A DNA stretch of 64,000 nucleotides from the NCBI RefSeq assembly GCF_017591435.1, contig NC_059295.1, forward strand, positions 41,769,782-41,833,781, read 5' to 3'. Source of the stretch: Portunus trituberculatus (taxonomy: Eukaryota; Arthropoda; Malacostraca; Decapoda; Portunidae). A program made the translations under genes and the position numbers. Positions 23,987 through 35,347 of this stretch are shown one piece after another; position 1 is the stretch's first letter, and every line of letters starts with the position of its first letter. The notes beneath the pieces are model-generated. The model had not been told where the DNA came from and made no database searches. It saw nothing but the letters and a program-made list of their open reading frames with translations.

Positions 23987-25826
23987 AAGGCAACCCCGCT
24001 TAACGAAGGGGTTACGTTCCTAAAAAACCCTTCATTAAGCAAACCAATTATAACAAGTTTGATCCCTGACTGAACTTTCATTGAGAGTAAACATAGCGAG
24101 AGTGCATCATAGTACAGTGAAAGATTTAAAGAAAGTAAAAATTATGTAGTTAAACATTTAAGCAGTTTAATTTAAGACTAAATCATTATAATGTACACTA
24201 ATGTACATATGAGGCTAGTATTGCAAGAGGGGGATAACCCTCAAAATTGGTGAAATTGAGTTACGGGTGGCAACGTGCTCACAAAGGGTGTCAAAAGGTC
24301 CTAAGCACGTTGGCCATACCAAAATTGACCATTTGGTGGGTGTTCTGAAGGTCTAAAGTCAAGCGAAATTCACACAAAAAAAAATCAAGACTAAGATTGG
24401 AAGTGAGTGCAAGCTGGGGATAACCCGTGGTTGGTGGTAGTGGTGCACGAGCCAATCAACTGCGAGCATCTTGAGCCCCCGCTCAGAATCACAATCTGTT
24501 TACTTGAAGGGGGAGGCAGAAAACAACACGGCTTTTAATGTGATCTTTCTACAGAAAATTGTGCCTTGCTTATAAAAGATTGTTCCTGATAATGAACTTA
24601 ACTGTCTCAAGCCAGTGTAAAGGATAAGAGTCAACCAAAATGATCATACAAATTTTTTCACAAATTTTTCAGGTTAATAGTACTCAACTTTTATTTAAAA
24701 AAATACATTATGTAATGCAGTCAGGTAACGTAGTCTTTGTAACATACTACTCGTTTTATCATAAAGTAACGTAATTTCATTGATAACTCATAAATTCTTG
24801 GAAAATAAGTGCTGGAGGTAGCGAAACAATTTTTTTCACAAGAAAAAAATTTTGATCACAAAAATTTCTTGGAATTGGTTTATTATACATTACATCAAGA
24901 ATAAAAAAAAAAAACTAACCTATGAACTTTTTTGGCTAGAACTGTGGGTATAGTTTTTTTTTTTTTTTTTTTTTTTTTTTTAGCAGATGAAAATAAGGTG
25001 ACAAAACAGAACTCTTCGAGACCTTTATTTTGATGTATGATAATAGCATAGTATGCCCTTCCTTCCATGATAACAAGTGGCTAACTTTAAAGAGATTTTC
25101 TGAGAGTAGGGTCATGAGAGTTATCCCCCTCTTGCAATACCAGCCTCATATGTAAGTAACTTTATAATGTTGATGATCTTAAATTTATGAAAGAAGGGAG
25201 AGTAGAGCGGGAAATACGCTAGCTGGCAACCTGTGGAAGGTAAACAAAGGGCGCATCATTGTAGATACAAAACTTATGTACCACATTTCCACAAGGCTTT
25301 CCATTTTATCTATTGTAGTCACGAGTTCAGGTGTTTTTTTTAGCTTGCAAGGAAGATACGATCTCACCAGCCTTCTTAATAGAGTCTGCTGACTTGAAAA
25401 TGGTAGACAGCAGATGGAGTCAAGCCATGGTGGAAAGCAATGCTATTAGTTTTCTCGCCTCTCTTGTGTCTGTGAATAATATCCAGCTACACTTCGAGAA
25501 TAACAGACTTCCTGGTCTTCTTAGCAATGCTAGGCGACATTGCAGCGCATTTTGGTGGCATCTAGAGCGAGGGAAGACGAGCTGCTGCTGACGCTGTTAT
25601 TGTTTTGAACTAAGGGAGTGAGTGGTGCGTGTTGTCCACAAGATGCGCTGGTGTATTCAAAAGCCTTGCATGATACGGCGGGGCTTTCAAACTTGGAAAA
25701 AATTACCTGGACAAAACTTCGTTGAATCGAGTTTGGTGTTCATTAAACGAGCAGATGGTAGTAAAAGGAAACCTTTGTTCTAGTGAAATTTCATTGTGTG
25801 AACCTTCGTTAAGCGGGGGTTGCCAG
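23987..25826 (+). mobile_element. Tigger-type DNA element, 1,840 bp, inserted in LINE J
   Basis: Ends AAGGCAACCCCGCTTAACGA and the inverse, closing CGTTAAGCGGGGGTTGCCAG. TA duplication at 23985-23986 and 25827-25828. Removing it restores the ORF1 reading GCTAAG-TA-CAAGAAACAG, which matches GCTAACTACAAGAAGCAG in LINE P. I find no transposase; the frame at 25331-25591 resembles nothing I know. It contains a second, nested element. Confidence 0.88.
24210..25148 (+). mobile_element. Nested MITE with 28-30 bp inverted termini
   Basis: TGAGGCTAGTATTGCAAGAG at 24210 pairs with the inverse at 25148, with one mismatch over about 33 bp once the flanking CATA is included. TA flanks fit a TA duplication. 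No coding frame. It holds a T-rich tract (24955-24980). Confidence 0.85.
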
Positions 25827-26266
25827 TACAAGAAACAGATGGAAGAAGGACTCGGTCAAGCCGAGAAAGAAAAAGACGATCTGAAAGATCTAGTAAACAA
25901 AGAAGAGGAAAGAGTACAGGACATGATTAAGAAAGAAATACAGGCATGGAGAGTCCAAGATAAGAAAGACAAAGATAATTTTTAGGAAGTGATTCAGGAA
26001 CAGCTAAAAGAAAGAGATGAGAATATGGCAAACAAAAGAATAGGAGTCCTTAAGGAAAAAGAAAATCTAGTTAGGGAAATTGCAGAAAAGAAAGTGTAAT
26101 CATATTTGGTCTGAAAGGAAAAAAAAAATAAAATATAGACCAAGAAGGGAAAAAGAGGAAATGAATTCAGTCAAAGACCTACTAAAAAATTTAAATGACG
26201 AGGATAGACAGAACTTAGAGGAGGAAGTAGAAGAAATCCACAGAATGGGACCATATAAAAAAGGAA

Positions 26267-26445
26267 CAGTGACCACGGCACGCAGTTGAAAAATGGAGAT
26301 AGATTCTGACCCTAACTTGGGGAACCTCAGTTGGATAGACACAGATTTTGATAGCATTGACCTTCTGCTTTCACTTCAGTACACACAAAGATCCAGGCCT
26401 TTGTTTAGCAGATACCAATACACATGCATGCACACACATGGACAC
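26267..26445 (+). other. About 180-bp foreign segment in LINE J ORF1
   Basis: Comparing with LINE P (GAAGGAAAAACGAGACCAAT), LINE J carries about 180 extra bp between GGAAC and ACCCCAATTAAG. I see no convincing inverted ends and no match elsewhere in the window. Origin unknown. Confidence 0.6.
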
Positions 26446-26532
26446 CCCAATTAAGATACTACTAAAATCACAAGCAGCAACAGAAGAAATACTATATAGA
26501 ACAACAAGACTCAGATAAACAGAAGGTTGCAA

Positions 26533-26534
<2 letters not shown>

Positions 26535-26577
<43 letters not shown>
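26535..26577 (+). repeat. (TA)n at an ancestral TATATA of the LINE
   Basis: LINE P has GGATATCTATATAAAG at this place (57899). Here it has become about 43 bp of TA, and a TA-targeting MITE sits at its end. Confidence 0.92.
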
Positions 26578-26580
<3 letters not shown>

Positions 26581-27962
26581 TAATAGTCCACTTAACGAAC
26601 AGGATAGGAGGTGTCAAAGCTGTTCAAAGAGCGAAAATTCGTTAAGCGGACGTCATTTTTCCATAGGAAATAATGGAAATAGGGGGGGATGTGCTCTGGG
26701 CTGGTCCCCAACATACCACATGGGTTAAAAAAAAAAATTATACATAAGTTTGGCAGCATATTGGGCCACCGGTTTACCACTACTTTTATGATGTCATATG
26801 AGTCATTGGAAGTTAGAGGAGCTATGTACAAATTCTCTCACATTCTCGCATTTATGTTCACAAAACATTTCTATTAGCTTTTTACAAACCTTGCCCCCAA
26901 GAAAGGATTGTTTTGTAATGCATAAAGTGAAACCTTACATGGAATACCAAAAAATACCAAAAAATAAAGCAGAGAGATGAGCCACAGAGAGGGGAGACTG
27001 GCGATGGCCGCTTCTTCTTCTTCTTGTGACCCTTTTAGCCTGCATGTTGTCTTTCCTCATGATATTTGTTTCCACTCCTCTATTGCCTGCTATAATGGAT
27101 ATCATATCTTAGTATTCATATACGCTCATGCCATGAGGATAATCTCGACTCCGTGGCACTGAGTGATAGTGAATTACTAATGAAATACCGCGGTATTTCA
27201 TTAATAATTCACTGTCACAAGTAGAGCCGAGGATATGGACATTGAGTAAAATTTAGGTTTGGAAATGTTCAGAAGGTATTGGAATTAAGGTTCGCTTTGC
27301 TATTTTCTAAAGATTCGAAGGTTCGCAAACAAATGTTCGGAATTAATGTTCGCACCAAAATTTTGAAAATCGGGTTCGCTATTCAGAGGTTCGGAACCCA
27401 AAACCGGCGAAGATTCGGGTTCGGATTCGGAACCCAAAAAAAGGTTTGCGCGCCCACCTCTGGTGAAAACATAAACATCATGATGAAAGTAACATGCAAG
27501 CAAAAGGGTCACGAGAAGAAGAAGAAACGGCCGAGTGGCTGTGAGTCTCCCGCTTCGTCTGTGGCTCATCTTATCTCTGCTTTATTTTTTGGTATTCCAT
27601 GTAAGATTTCACTTTATGCATTACAAAACAATCCTTTCTTGGGGGCAAAGTTTTTTAAAAGCTAATAGAAATGTTGTTTTGTGAATATAAATGCATATAT
27701 AAGACAGTAACACCACCTCCAGAGGTGGTGTTCCCAGCAACCTCAGAGCAACCTGAAAGCAACTTTGTCACCTTCCCTCCAAGCGTTCATGGATGCCATT
27801 TCGCTGCAAGAGGTTGCTTTGACGTTGTTAAAGAATCTTGGATCCAGCTCCAGGAGTGCTAGAGACAGGCGGGGAGCCAGCCAATCACAGCTAAAGTACC
27901 GCGTTCGGTCCCTCAACCGGCAAATTCAAACCAAGGAAATTCACTAAAACGGATGTGGTTGT
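26578..27962 (-). mobile_element. MITE family alpha, copy 2, inserted in LINE J
   Basis: The end CAGTAATAGTCCACTTAACG lies at 26578. The body is the reverse complement of the MITE at 16203-17106, and the far end stops at ACGGATGTGGTTGTA about 80 bp short of the expected terminus, where LINE J resumes. A palindrome centred on ATACCGCGGTAT lies at about 27130-27240. An extra GGTTCGGA-rich segment (about 27225-27471), ending in ACCTCTG with hAT-like GCGCCCACCTCTG character, is inserted. Confidence 0.78.
27225..27471 (-). mobile_element. Probable small hAT-type MITE within MITE alpha
   Basis: About 245 bp absent from the copy at 16203-17106. Its right edge reads GCGCGCCCACCTCTG (inverse CAGAGGTGGGCGCGC), a common hAT terminal pattern, and its body is rich in TTCGGA units. 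The left terminus and the 8-bp duplication are unclear. Confidence 0.45.
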
Positions 27963-28099
27963 AGAAGCAAGGGCAAAAAATAATGAAAGGTCAGAGGAGA
28001 AGGAGAAGGCATTTTGGGGGAGAATTCTAGGACACAGGATAAGGAAATGGTATATAAAAGAGAAGACAGAGGAAAAAGTCGAGCAAGTTTAACTAAAGA

Positions 28100-30945
28100 T
28101 GATAAGAGCAAGAAATAAAAATTATGTATATGAACATAGATGGGGTTTTATCAAGTAAATTAGAATTAATAGATTACATAAATAAAGAAGAAGCGGATAT
28201 TGTATGCCTGGCTGAAAGAAAATTAAATGAGGCAATAAAAATAGACATTGATAATAGGTATAATATAAGGAGGAGAGACAGAGTGGGTAAAGGAGGAGGA
28301 GGAGTCATGATGATGTTGAGGAAAGAGATGGTAAACCAAGTGGAGTATGGGGAAGGAAAAGCAGAAGTACTGTATATTAAGATGCATATTAATAAAAAGA
28401 GTTAACAATCCTTGGAATATATGTGCCACCAAAAACAAATTCATGGACCAATCAAGAATATAAAGACATGATAGATGACACAATAAGGAGTCTAACGAGA
28501 GTCATTAAAGAAAGGAGAAAAGTGATATTAGTAGGAGATTTCAACTGTAAGGAGGTGGATTGCGAAAATTATGAAAGTGGTATGGGGGAAGAAGCCTGGG
28601 GAGAAAGATTCCTGAATATAATGATAGATAATATGATGGACCAAAGAATAAAGGAAAACACAAGATTCAGAGGAAATGACAAGCCGGCGAGATTGGACCT
28701 GGTTTTTAAAAGGGGTATACAAATGAACAATGATATTAGATATAAGTGCCCATTGGGAAAGAGTGACCATGTAATATTAGAAATGGACATAGAAGAGGAT
28801 AAGGAAAATAGAGACGAATCATACAAAGGAGACCGATTAAACTACAGAAAGGCTGATATTGAGAACCCCAAGAACTATTTCAAAAATATTGACTGGGAGA
28901 TGGAAAACTTAGAGAGGGTGCAAGAGAAATATAACTTATTTTTGGAAATATACAAAACAGGAGTCAGGGAATATGTCTCGAAATATAGACCTAAAGAAGA
29001 AAGAAAGATTGGTTTAACGCAAGGTGTGCTAGGGCAAAGGAGAAAAGAGATGGAGCATGGAAAAGGTGGAGGAAAAATAGAAATCTAGAAAATAAGAAAA
29101 ACTTTAAGGCAGCGAGAAATGAATATGCTAAGGTGAGGAAGGAAGAGGAAAGAAACTATGAAAACTACATTGTCGAAAAATGTAAGGAGCAACCAAAATT
29201 GTTCTACAGATTCATAAATGGAAAAATAAGGCAAAAAGAAACAATAGAAAGGTTAAAAGGAGAGCACAGGGTGTTGGAAGACCCTAAAAGTATGGCAGAA
29301 CTGTTAAATGGTAAATTTCAGGAGGTCTTTACTAAGGAATCCAAATTTGAAAGACCACAGGGTAATAGAGACCGTCTATATGAAAGAGATTAAAGTAACC
29401 AAGCTTGAAATAAAAGAGTTGACGACGGAATTTGATGAAGAGAAGGCAATGGAGACCAGATGAAGTCTCAGTCAGCATATTAAAAGAATGTAGAGAAGAA
29501 CTAGCAAGTCCTATATACATAATAAAATGCTCAATAGAAAATGGAACAGTACCAGTAGAATGGAAAAGAGCTGAGGTGGTTCCCATATATAAGAGCGGAA
29601 GGAAGTTTTAAATTACAGACTGGTATCACTAACTAGTGTAATATGCAAGATGTGTGAAAGAATAATGAAGAAACAATGGATCGAGTTCCTTGAAGACAAC
29701 AAATCAATATCAAATAGCCAATTTGGTTTTATAAAAAGACAGTCGTGTGTAACTAATTTACTGAGTTTCTACTCTAGAATAGTTGATAGAGTACAAGAAA
29801 GAGAGGAATGTGTTGACTGTATTTATTTGGATTTAAAAAAGGTGTTTGACAAAGTGCCACATGCAAGATTACTGTGGAAGTTAGAGGAGAAGGGTGGCTT
29901 AAAAGGAAGCACATTGAGATGGATGGAAAATTGTTTGAGGGGGAGAGAAATAAGGACGGTAGTTAAAGATATGAAGTTCAAGTGGAGAGCAGTAGAAAGC
30001 GGAGTGCCACAGGGTCAGTATTAGCACCAATACTTTTCCTCATATGTATAAACAACATGCCAGAAGGAGTGAACAGCTACATAAATCTGTTTGCGGATGA
30101 TACAAAACTGAGCAGAGTTCTAAAGCAAAAAGAGGATCGTGAAATACTGCAGGAAGACCTAAATAATATCTAGGAATGGAGTAAATTTGGGAAATGGAAT
30201 TCAATGTGGACAAAAGACATGTCATGGAAATGGGAAAGGATGAAAGACGATCCATGGGAATCTATAAGATGGGAAATGGGAGTAGAACTGGAAAATAAAA
30301 AAGGAAAAGGACTTACGAGTGATGATGAAATAAAACAATCAACTGGTAAGCCATATTGATAGAATTTAAAGAGAGACATTAAATTTGCTAAGGAATATTG
30401 GAGTAGCATTTCACTACATGGACAAAGAAATGATGAAGAAACTGATAAGTACTATAATAAGACCCAGATTGGAATATGCAGGAGTAGTGTGGAGCCCTTA
30501 TAAAAAGAAACACATAAGGAAGTTGGAGAGACTACAAAAAATGGTTACATGAATGGTTCCAGAATTTGAAGGGATGACATATGAAGAGAGACTAAAGTCT
30601 ATAGATCTACCAACCCTGGAACAGAGAAGGGAGACAGGGGATCTGATACAAGTTTATAAATTGACCAACGGAATGGACCAAGTGGATAATGACAAACTGA
30701 TCCTGAGAGAAGAATATGACATTCGAAGCACAAGATCGCATAGTAAAAAGTTGAGAAAGGGAAGATGTCTGAGAGATGTTAAAAAATATAGTATCCCACA
30801 AAGATGTGTTGAGACATGGTACAGTTTGAGTGAAGAAGTGGTGTCAGCAACGAGTGTGTATAGTTTTAAAGAAAAATTGGATAAGTGTAGATATGGAGAT
30901 GGGGCCACACGAGCATTAAGCCCAGGCCCTTTAAAACTACAACCA
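28100..30945 (+). pseudogene. LINE J ORF2: endonuclease, RT, C-terminal region
   Basis: Endonuclease 28124-29088: MNIDGVLSSKLELIDY, GDFNCKE, LDLVFKR and GKSDHVILE, with all signature residues present apart from a shift near 28403. Linker to about 29390. RT 29400-30175: QFGFIKRQSC, YLDLKKVFDK (usually KAFDK), GVPQG with one G lost, and FADDTKL (about 30088). C-terminal block 30553-30930 (YSIPQRCVETWYSL). Several one-base frame breaks; catalytic residues of both enzymes are visible. Confidence 0.82.
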
Positions 30946-30965
30946 GGTAAATACAAGGTAAATAC

Positions 30966-30976
<11 letters not shown>

Positions 30977-31021
<45 letters not shown>
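30977..31021 (+). repeat. (AC)n tract between LINE J and SINE
   Basis: AC run, preceded by CATA units at 30964-30976. Confidence 0.96.
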
Positions 31022-31024
<3 letters not shown>

Positions 31025-31296
31025 GGTTAGAGCGCTGGCTTCAAAGCCAGATAACCGGGTTCGATTGGCCGGGTGGAGATATTTGGGTGTGTCTCCTTTC
31101 ACGTGTAGCCCCTGTTCACCTAGCAGTGAGTAGGTACGGGATGTAAATCGAGGAGTTGTGACCTTGTTGTCCCGGTGTGTGGTGTGTGCCTGGTCTCAGA
31201 CCTATCCCAAGATCGGAAATAATGAGCTCTGAGCTCGCTCCGTAGGGTAACATCTGGCTGTCTCGTCAGAGACTGCAGCAGATCAAACAGTGAGTG

Positions 31297-31297
<1 letters not shown>
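31022..31297 (+). mobile_element. tRNA-derived SINE with AC tail, copy 1 (5'-truncated)
   Basis: It starts inside the A box (AGTGGTTAGAGCGCTGGCTT), with the B box GGTTCGATTGG at about 31059. The body then matches the copy at 47658-47947 closely (CACGTGTAGCCCCTGTTCAC, AGTGAGTAGGTACGGGATGT). It ends GATCAAACAGTGAGTGA and passes directly into (AC)n. AC repeats lie on both sides, as with the LINEs. Confidence 0.85.

Positions 31298-31351
<54 letters not shown>
31298..31351 (+). repeat. (AC)n tract between SINE and LINE K
   Basis: AC run of 54 bp, serving as SINE tail and LINE K left junction. Confidence 0.98.
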
Positions 31352-31352
<1 letters not shown>

Positions 31353-31353
<1 letters not shown>

Positions 31354-31680
31354 TATTAAAAACGGTAAGAGATCTGTTAAAAAATCTAAATGATGAAAAA
31401 AAAGACCTACAAGAAGAAGTGGAAGAGATCCATAGACTGGGTCCGTATAAGGAAGGAGTAAGGAGACTGATTAAAGTAGTACTGAAGTTACAACAATCTG
31501 CAGAGGACATCTTATATAGAACATCAAAATTAAGAGAGATAGAAGGTTGTAAAGAGGTGTATGTAAGAAAAAATAGAAATGAGGAAGAGAGGAGAAGATA
31601 TAAGGAATTGTTGTAAGTGGCGAGAAGAAAAAATGATGAACGGTCTGAAGAGGAAAAAGAAAAGTTTTTTTGGAGAGTTA
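31353..31680 (+). pseudogene. LINE K ORF1 C-terminal part
   Basis: Reads DLLKNLNDEKKDLQEEVEEI, RLGPYKEGVRRLIKVVLK, then KEVYVRKNRNEEERRRYKEL to a stop at 31614-31616, with the conserved KFFWRV end visible further on at about 31660. This matches the RNA-binding part of ORF1 in LINE P. Confidence 0.75.
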
Positions 31681-31739
31681 TAGGAGAGAGAGTCAGAAAG
31701 TGGTATGTGGAGAGAAGGAATGCGGAGGAACCCCTAGAG

Positions 31740-34560
31740 GGAGCAGTGGGTGGATCGCAATATATACTAATATAGATGGGATACTGTCAAGCAGATTGGA
31801 ATTGCAAGACTATATGATGGTGGAGAAGCCTGATATAGTGTGTTTGACTGAGACAAAATTACATGAAAAAACAAAGGTAAATTTGGATAATAAATATAAT
31901 ATATGGAGAAAGGATAGAGAGGATAAAGGTGGAGGAGGAGTTATGATTATGACGAAGAAGGAGATAAATGTGGATAAGGTTTGGTATGGGAAGAACAACG
32001 CAGAAGTGATAAGCATAAGGTTAAAAAGTGATGGAAAAGAATTAATAATCATGGTGACCTATGTACCTCCTAAAACAAATTTTTGGACATTAAGGGAAAA
32101 CAACAATATGATCAAGGATACTTTACAGAATTTGGAAAGTGTATTAACTGGAAAAAGAAAGGTGATACTAATAGATTTTAATTGTAAGGAGGTGGATTGG
32201 GAGAATCTAGTAAGTGGTGTTGGAGAGGAAGCATGGGAAGAGAGATTCCTTAATCTAATGATGGAAAATATGATGGAACAGAGGGTGAAAGAAAATACTA
32301 GATATAGAGGAGATGATGAACCGGCTAGACTGGATTTGGTGTTAACACGAGAAGTGTACCTATGTGGGGATATACAAAACAAATGTCCATTGGTGAAGAG
32401 TGATGATGTGGTTATGGAAATGCAGATGGCAATAATACAGCGAAGGAAAGATGAGACATACAGGAGTGGTAGATTGAATTATAGAAAGATGGACACAGAA
32501 AGTTTGAAAAATTATTTCCGAACATTAGATTGGGAGATGTTACAAAGCAGAGAAGTGCAAAAAAAATATGAGATTTTTACGAAATATTATAAAGGAGTTA
32601 TGAAATTTGTACCAAAGTATAAACCGAGAGAGAAAGGAAGAAAGGATTGGTTTAATACAATTTGTGTTAAGGCTAAAGAAAAGAGAGATGTGGTTTGGAA
32701 AAGATGGAAAAAGAGCAGGAATATACTAAATAAGGAGAATTATAGAGTGGTGAGAAATGAGTATGTGAGGGTAAGGAGGGAGGAAGAAAGAAAATTTGAA
32801 AAAGATATTGTAGACAAGAGTAAGGAACATCCAAAATTGTTTTACAGGTTCATAAATGGTAAACTTAAAAGAGAGAGTCCATTGAAAGATTAAAAGGAGA
32901 GCAAGGGATAGTAGATGACCCTAAGAATATCGCGAATTGCTAAATAATAGGTTTCAACAAGTATTTACTAAAGAAACAATGTTTGTAAAGCCTCAGAATG
33001 TAGAAGGAAATGTGCACATGGATGACATTAAGATACCTAAAAGGAGTTATATAAAATGTTGGAGGAACTTAAAGATGATAAAGCGATGGGACCAGATGAA
33101 GTTTCAGGCAAATTATTGAAGGAATGTAGAGAAGAATTGATAGATCCATTATATGATATTATAAGGTGCTCATTAGAAACAGGGAAGTACCAGGTAGAGT
33201 GGAAAGAGCTGAAGTGGTGCCCATTTATAAGGGAGGCAGTAAGGAAGAGCCTCTTAACTATAGACCTGTGTCTTTAACAAGTGTGGTCGGTAAGATTTGT
33301 GAGAGGGTGATAAAGAAATATTGGATACGGTTCCTGGAGGATCATAAGTTATTATCGGATCATCAATTTGGCTTTAGGAAAGGGAGGTCATGTGTAACAA
33401 ATCTACTGAGCTTTTATTCAAGAGTGGTTGACAAAATACAAGAGAGAGAGGATGGATGGACTGTGTATATTTGGATTTAAAAAAGCTTTTGACAAGGTAC
33501 CTCACATGAGACTGCTATGGAAATTAGAGATTTATGGAGGACTGAAGGAAAAGTGTTAAAGTGGATGGAAAACTACTTGAGATGGAGGAGATGAGAACGG
33601 TAATAAGGGATGCAAAGTCGGACTGGTTGGTGGTGGAGAGTGGAGTCCCACAAGGTTCAGTGCTGGCACCAATACTTTTCCTTGTCTATATTAATGATAT
33701 GCCAGAGGAGTAAACAGTTATATTAATTTGTTTGTGGATGATGCGAAGTTGTGTAGGTGTGTGAAGAGTGAAGAAGATTGTGAAATTTTACAGGCAGATC
33801 TGGATAGGATTTGGGAGTGGAGCAAGAGGTGGGAGATGGAATTTAATCTGAGCAAAAGTCATGTGATGGAGATGGGGAAGAGTGGAAGACGGCCAAGAGG
33901 GTCATATAAGATGGGTGAAGGAGTAGTGTTGAAAAAGGTGGAAAAGGAAAAGGATTTGGGAGTGATAATACAAGACCATGGGCAGTTTGAGGCTCATATT
34001 GACAAGATGTTTGGAGAAACATATAATTTGATTAGAAATATTGGATTAGCCTTTCATTATATGGATAAAGATATGATGAAGAAATTAATTAGTACGGTAA
34101 TTAGACCAAGATTGGAATATGCTGGGTGGTTTGGTCCCCTTATAAAAAGAAGCATATAAGGAAGTTGGAGAGATTGCAGAGAATGGCAACAAAAATGGTT
34201 CCGGAATTGGCAGAAATGACCTATGAGGAGAGATTAAAAGAAATGAATTTGCTTACCTTGGAACAAAGAAGAGAAAGAGGAGATTTAATACAGGTTTATA
34301 AACTGTTGAACGGTCTGGATGAAGTGGATAAAGAGCAAATGATGTTGAGAGAGGAAAATTTAAATAGAACTACAAGATCGCATAGTAAAAAGATAGTCAA
34401 GGGAATATGCTTGAAGGATGTGAAGAAATATAGTTTCCCACAAAGATGTGTGGAGGTGTGGAATAGTTTGAGTGAGGAGGTGGTGTCAGCAAGGAGTGTG
34501 CATAGTTTTAAAGGAAAGTTGGATGTGTGTAGATATGGAGACAGGGCCACACGAGTATAA
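31740..34560 (+). pseudogene. LINE K ORF2, longest uninterrupted endonuclease-linker frame
   Basis: The open frame 31670-32893 (407 residues) covers the endonuclease and linker: YTNIDGILSSRLELQDYM, ETKLHEKT, IDFNCKE (G of GDFN lost) and VKSDDVVME (H of SDH lost). Then the RT in pieces: GPDEVSGKLL (about 33090), QFGFRKGRSC (about 33365), KKAFDKVP, GVPQGSVLAP and FVDDAKL (33728). C-terminal block 34126-34560, ending at TAA. Frame breaks at about 32890, 33050, 33230, 33470, 33560, 33710 and 34130. Two endonuclease residues are missing, so inactive. Confidence 0.83.
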
Positions 34561-34601
34561 TACCCAGACCCTGTAAAATTACAACTAGGTGAATACACAC
34601 A

Positions 34602-34658
34602 GGTCACTATGAGCCCTGCTCAAACCCTGCAACATACAACTAGGTAAATACACACACA
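34602..34658 (+). mobile_element. LINE 3'-terminal stub L (about 50 bp)
   Basis: GGTCACTATGAGCCCTGCTC through CATACAACTAGGTAAATAC between two short AC tracts. It nearly repeats stub F at 7312-7385. Confidence 0.78.
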
Positions 34659-35292
34659 TGCAATAACAAAGGATAGCACTAAAATAGCAGAAAGTTTCAT
34701 GAAACTCATACAGCTGTTGCTTTGCATACAAAAGTTAGCTGAAGACTGACCTGGAGCAAATGCATAGCGAGGTCAGTATCAAGCTGACATGTGTACAAAT
34801 GGTGAATTAAATTTTAAGAAAAAAAGTTGGGCAAATTGCAAGTTGTAGGATTAGTGAGGTTTAACTTGATAAATGGTTTCAGTGTATTATGTTTAGCAAT
34901 GCACACAACTAGACAGTATGATAGTTCACTGTAACAAGCTACAGATCTTAATGAGGAGCTGGAGTATAATATCAATGAATATAATAGCTTTAAGGTAACA
35001 TTTTCCACATTTGAAAGTATTTCTATACATCATGAGAAATAGTAACTGAAATATTTGTATAGAGTATTTTCTTGTATCCAAAATAGGGGTTACAGGAGTG
35101 ATGTGACTGTCTAAGATGATGTTACACAGGAATTTGCATTTTTTTTATTTTTTATTTTATTTTACTGAAATTACTAATTTTGCATTGCTGGTCAGAAGAA
35201 TGTTAGATGACTTGTGAACACCTACTAGTATAAATTGATATTTTCACACAAAAGTAAAATTGCAGAAATGTCATATGGAAAATATGACTCAC
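34659..35292 (-). other. PTP intron, no feature seen
   Basis: AT-rich unique-looking sequence between the LINE array and the exon at 35293. A T-rich tract lies near 35139-35163. No open frame or element recognised. Confidence 0.5.
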
Positions 35293-35347
35293 CTTTTTGA
35301 TCCAGGTAGTATTTGAGTACACACTTGTATAAGAAGGAATACTGGAC
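35293..35347 (-). CDS. PTP gene exon (55 bp) after the catalytic loop
   Basis: Acceptor CTTGCAG|GTCCAG and donor AAAAAG|GTGAGT. It reads VQYSFLYKCVLKYYLDQK plus one base, the helix after the PTP Q-loop (families have QYxFLYxxVLxYL here). It joins the exon at 38631 in phase 0 and leaves phase 1 for the exon at 14906. Confidence 0.78.

Larger units (their letters stand above)
23677..26534 (+). pseudogene. LINE J ORF1, interrupted twice
   Basis: It starts MSKEEITSKCRYETRE at an ATG matching LINE P ORF1 (57061). The coiled-coil part is broken by a transposon at 23987 and resumes at 25827 (YKKQMEEGLGQAEKEKDD, then KDLVNKEEERVQDMIKKEIQ). A RNA-binding-like part follows (about 26150-26255, LNDEDRQNLEEEVEEIHRMG), and then a 180-bp insertion. 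The last recognisable part is at 26446-26534 (KSQAATEEILYRTT-like). Not translatable as one protein. Confidence 0.8.
23543..30959 (+). mobile_element. LINE copy J, family 2, full-length element split by nested insertions
   Basis: The 5' UTR starts CGAGACATGGTCGAGGAAGG right after AC repeats. ORF1 begins at 23677. The element is interrupted by a DNA transposon (23987-25826), about 180 bp of foreign sequence (26267-26445), a TA expansion and a MITE (26535-27962). ORF2 resumes at about 28100 and the 3' end has two AGGTAAATAC units near 30945-30960. Removing the insertions leaves about 4 kb, the same size as LINE E. Confidence 0.85.
31352..34601 (+). mobile_element. LINE copy K, divergent family 2, truncated in ORF1
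   Basis: It begins after AC repeats at TTATTAAAAACGGTAAGAGA, within ORF1. It carries the ORF1 end, all of ORF2 and the terminus AACTAGGTGAATAC near 34585. Codon choice is more GT-rich than in other family-2 copies, so it is a distinct subfamily. Confidence 0.87.

Noticed and set aside
25331..25985. Host exons in frames 25331-25591 and 25722-25985
   Set aside because: The first lies inside a MITE-like element without splice-like borders; the second runs from the element end into LINE ORF1.
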